Of a stretch of 6,619 nucleotides of DNA, positions 5,435 to 6,619 are shown one piece after another. How positions within the stretch are numbered: the first letter of the stretch is position 1; every line of letters begins with the position of its first letter. The translations under genes and the position numbers were made by a program. This DNA comes from an uncultured Eubacteriales bacterium. GTDB lineage: Bacteria; Bacillota; Clostridia; Oscillospirales; Oscillospiraceae. Location of the stretch: contig CAJLWS010000089.1 in NCBI GenBank assembly GCA_905210385.1, positions 1-6,619 on the forward strand. Reading direction: 5' to 3'. The notes under the pieces were generated by a model that was not told the DNA's origin, did no database searches, and saw only the letters and a program-made list of their open reading frames with translations.

Positions 5435-6507
5435 TCTGATTCACCCCATTCTTGATCTCCTTGTATAATAGCTGCCTCTGGGAACAGTACAGCTAATGCC
5501 ATTACCTCATTTTCCGGGTAGCCGGAACAGTATAGTCGCTCAATGGGGCAATTTTGAAGAGGAAGGAAATTACTTGTAAGGTCAAGGTAAGAAATATCCA
5601 ATACCTTCAGTTTTAACAGCGTACTCAAGGGAGTTAAATCGCGGACTTTCGTACTGTTAATGTAAAGCACGCCCAGATTAGTGCAAGCACTCAATGGCTC
5701 CACACTTGTCACACTACTGAACATAAGGTCGAGCATGGATAGATTACAGAGTGTCTCTAATCCGTCCAGGTGAATCAAATCCGTGTTATAGCTCAGATCC
5801 AGAAAAGTCAGATTAGTCATCCCACTTAGCGGCGAGAGGTCTGTGATGTCAGATTCCGAAACCCGCAACAACTCCAACTGGGTAAGTCCAGACAGAAATG
5901 TGTAGTCGTCCTGCGAACATTCATAAATCGCCAGCCGTTTCAGGTGAGTCATATCACTTATCGGAGTATAGTCCTCCACATTCGGTACACGAAGCCTCAC
6001 CTCATCCAGATAATCCCACTCCCCAGACGCAAGGGGAGATAGATCTGTTACCAATGTAGAGCCAATATCCAACCGGTTCTCATCTAATTCCGTCTCCAGA
6101 TAGATCTCGTTTCCAGTCAGCTCATATGCCTGAGTCAAGATCTGTTCTCCCTTTTCTTTTTCCCCTAAGGTAGCATAAAGTTGAGCTGCATGTCGCCGCT
6201 CCCAGCCAAATTCTTCCTCGCTTTGAAAGGCAATTTCGTAGTGAGCCAATGCGACTTCAAATTCAAATTCCGCCTCCGCAATCAACGCCATGCCAAGATG
6301 GGCGCCTGGGTGGTCCGGTTCCTTGGCCAAGGCCAGTTCAAAAAACTCCTGGGCCAGGTCCGCATCATTATAGTCTTCTATCACGCCCATTCCCCGCTCG
6401 TACAGTACATCCGGAGGCAAGTCCGCATTGGGCTGAGGCTTGCACCCGGACAGCGCAGCCAGGCAGAAAAGGGCTAAGCAGAAAACGAAAACAGTCCCTC
6501 TTTTCAT
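5431..6507 (-). CDS. TPR and leucine-rich-repeat lipoprotein (proximal paralog)
   Basis: A 358-residue exported protein. The start ATG 6507 is chosen because GGAGG lies seven bases before it; a GTG 18 bases further upstream would place that site inside the gene. The signal ends in a canonical lipobox LSGC22. A TPR-like helical region follows (about 30-135, with VLYERG, LAQEFFELALAKEPDHPGAHLGMAL and FEVALAHYEIAF). Internalin-type LRRs run from about 152 to 312 (VTDLSPLASG, PNVEDYTPI, DITDLSPLSGMTNLTFL, SVTSVEPLSACTNLGVL, KVRDLTPLSTLLKLKVL). The order of domains, the shared PNVEDY and the C-terminal PIERLY...FPEA mirror the gene at 3038-4036. This copy has one additional 22-residue LRR. It is probably surface-anchored and binds proteins or peptides; the ligand is unknown. 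It is the first gene of the operon, coupled to the secreted protein by ATGA. Confidence 0.87.
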   Translation of the reverse strand: MKRGTVFVFCLALFCLAALSGCKPQPNADLPPDVLYERGMGVIEDYNDADLAQEFFELALAKEPDHPGAHLGMALIAEAEFEFEVALAHYEIAFQSEEEFGWERRHAAQLYATLGEKEKGEQILTQAYELTGNEIYLETELDENRLDIGSTLVTDLSPLASGEWDYLDEVRLRVPNVEDYTPISDMTHLKRLAIYECSQDDYTFLSGLTQLELLRVSESDITDLSPLSGMTNLTFLDLSYNTDLIHLDGLETLCNLSMLDLMFSSVTSVEPLSACTNLGVLYINSTKVRDLTPLSTLLKLKVLDISYLDLTSNFLPLQNCPIERLYCSGYPENEVMALAVLFPEAAIIQGDQEWGESE

Positions 6508-6550
6508 GATAGCACCTCCGCTCACAGTTCTGATCCTCGAAGGAAGTCAC

Positions 6551-6559
6551 ATCATATCA
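6551..6559 (-). promoter_or_regulatory. Possible extended -10 promoter of the lipoprotein operon
   Basis: On the minus strand TGATATGAT forms an extended -10 element (TGn-TATGAT, 5/6 at the hexamer) about 45 bp upstream of ATG 6507, leaving a leader of about 37 bases with a GGAGG ribosome site. No good -35 hexamer is found at 17-18 bp, so the call depends on the extended -10 type. Confidence 0.35.
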
Positions 6560-6617
6560 TGCGGCCCATGGGACTCACCTCAATTCTCTTCTGATTGGCA
6601 TCTAAAGATGCCTCTAC
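6552..6617 (-). CDS. Possible C-terminus of an upstream gene, cut by the window edge
   Basis: A minus-strand frame is open from the right edge and ends VEASLDANQKRIEVSPMGRMI then TGA (6554-6552). At 21 codons an open frame is expected fairly often by chance, and no motif is recognisable. It is listed because, if real, the lipoprotein gene would begin 44 bp after it and could belong to a longer operon. Confidence 0.2.
   Translation of the reverse strand, partial: VEASLDANQKRIEVSPMGRMI
6597..6612. repeat. 16-bp palindrome GGCATCT-AA-AGATGCC
   Basis: Perfect 7-base arms around a 2-base centre, about 90 bp upstream of the lipoprotein operon. There is no T-tract on either side. It could be an operator for a dimeric regulator or simply a short chance palindrome. 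Confidence 0.45.
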
Positions 6618-6619
6618 TA

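Noticed and set aside
6508..6525. GTG start giving MSGGAI at the front of the proximal lipoprotein
   Set aside because: The GGAGG site lies inside this extension, and the ATG at 6507 yields a normal lipoprotein signal.

Overview
The window looks like a chromosomal segment of an anaerobic, low-oxygen-adapted Firmicute, most plausibly a gut Clostridia of the Oscillospiraceae type (Flavonifractor or Lawsonibacter-like). This rests on the two-gene SufC-SufB Fe-S assembly unit, strong AGGAGG-type ribosome sites, a near-consensus sigma-A promoter, a CHAP-domain remnant and GC-rich housekeeping codons beside AT-richer accessory genes. The taxonomic call is an inference from gene style, not from a search.

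Left part (1-1960, minus strand): a sufC-sufB operon read right to left from a TTGACA-N17-TATACT promoter. The genes overlap by four bases (GTGA). The SufB-like protein carries the Cys and Glu expected of a functional scaffold, and no separate SufD is seen. Just after sufB comes an unusual arrangement. The last ~11 codons of sufB are repeated 181 bp further on as a 32-bp perfect direct repeat, and a ~149-bp segment packed with short hairpins lies between the copies. The outer copy ends in TGA that overlaps an ATG (ATGA), apparently the start of a third operon gene cut by the window edge. The layout suggests that a small palindrome-rich element entered the sufB/next-gene junction and duplicated the gene end, so both the SufB C-terminus and the coupled start survived.

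Middle (1960-3037, plus strand): a divergent gene for a ferritin/rubrerythrin-like helical protein with eroded metal ligands, then a strong intrinsic terminator. An otherwise empty stretch follows, holding the 3' remnant of a CHAP-domain cell-wall hydrolase.

Right part (3038-6619, minus strand): a compact three-gene operon. It encodes a TPR+LRR lipoprotein, an unrecognised AT-rich secreted protein coupled to it by an ATGA overlap, and a second paralogous TPR+LRR lipoprotein. All three carry export signals, so they probably form a cell-envelope or surface module of unknown function. The two lipoproteins are paralogs that differ mainly by one LRR repeat, and the unrelated secreted protein sits between them.
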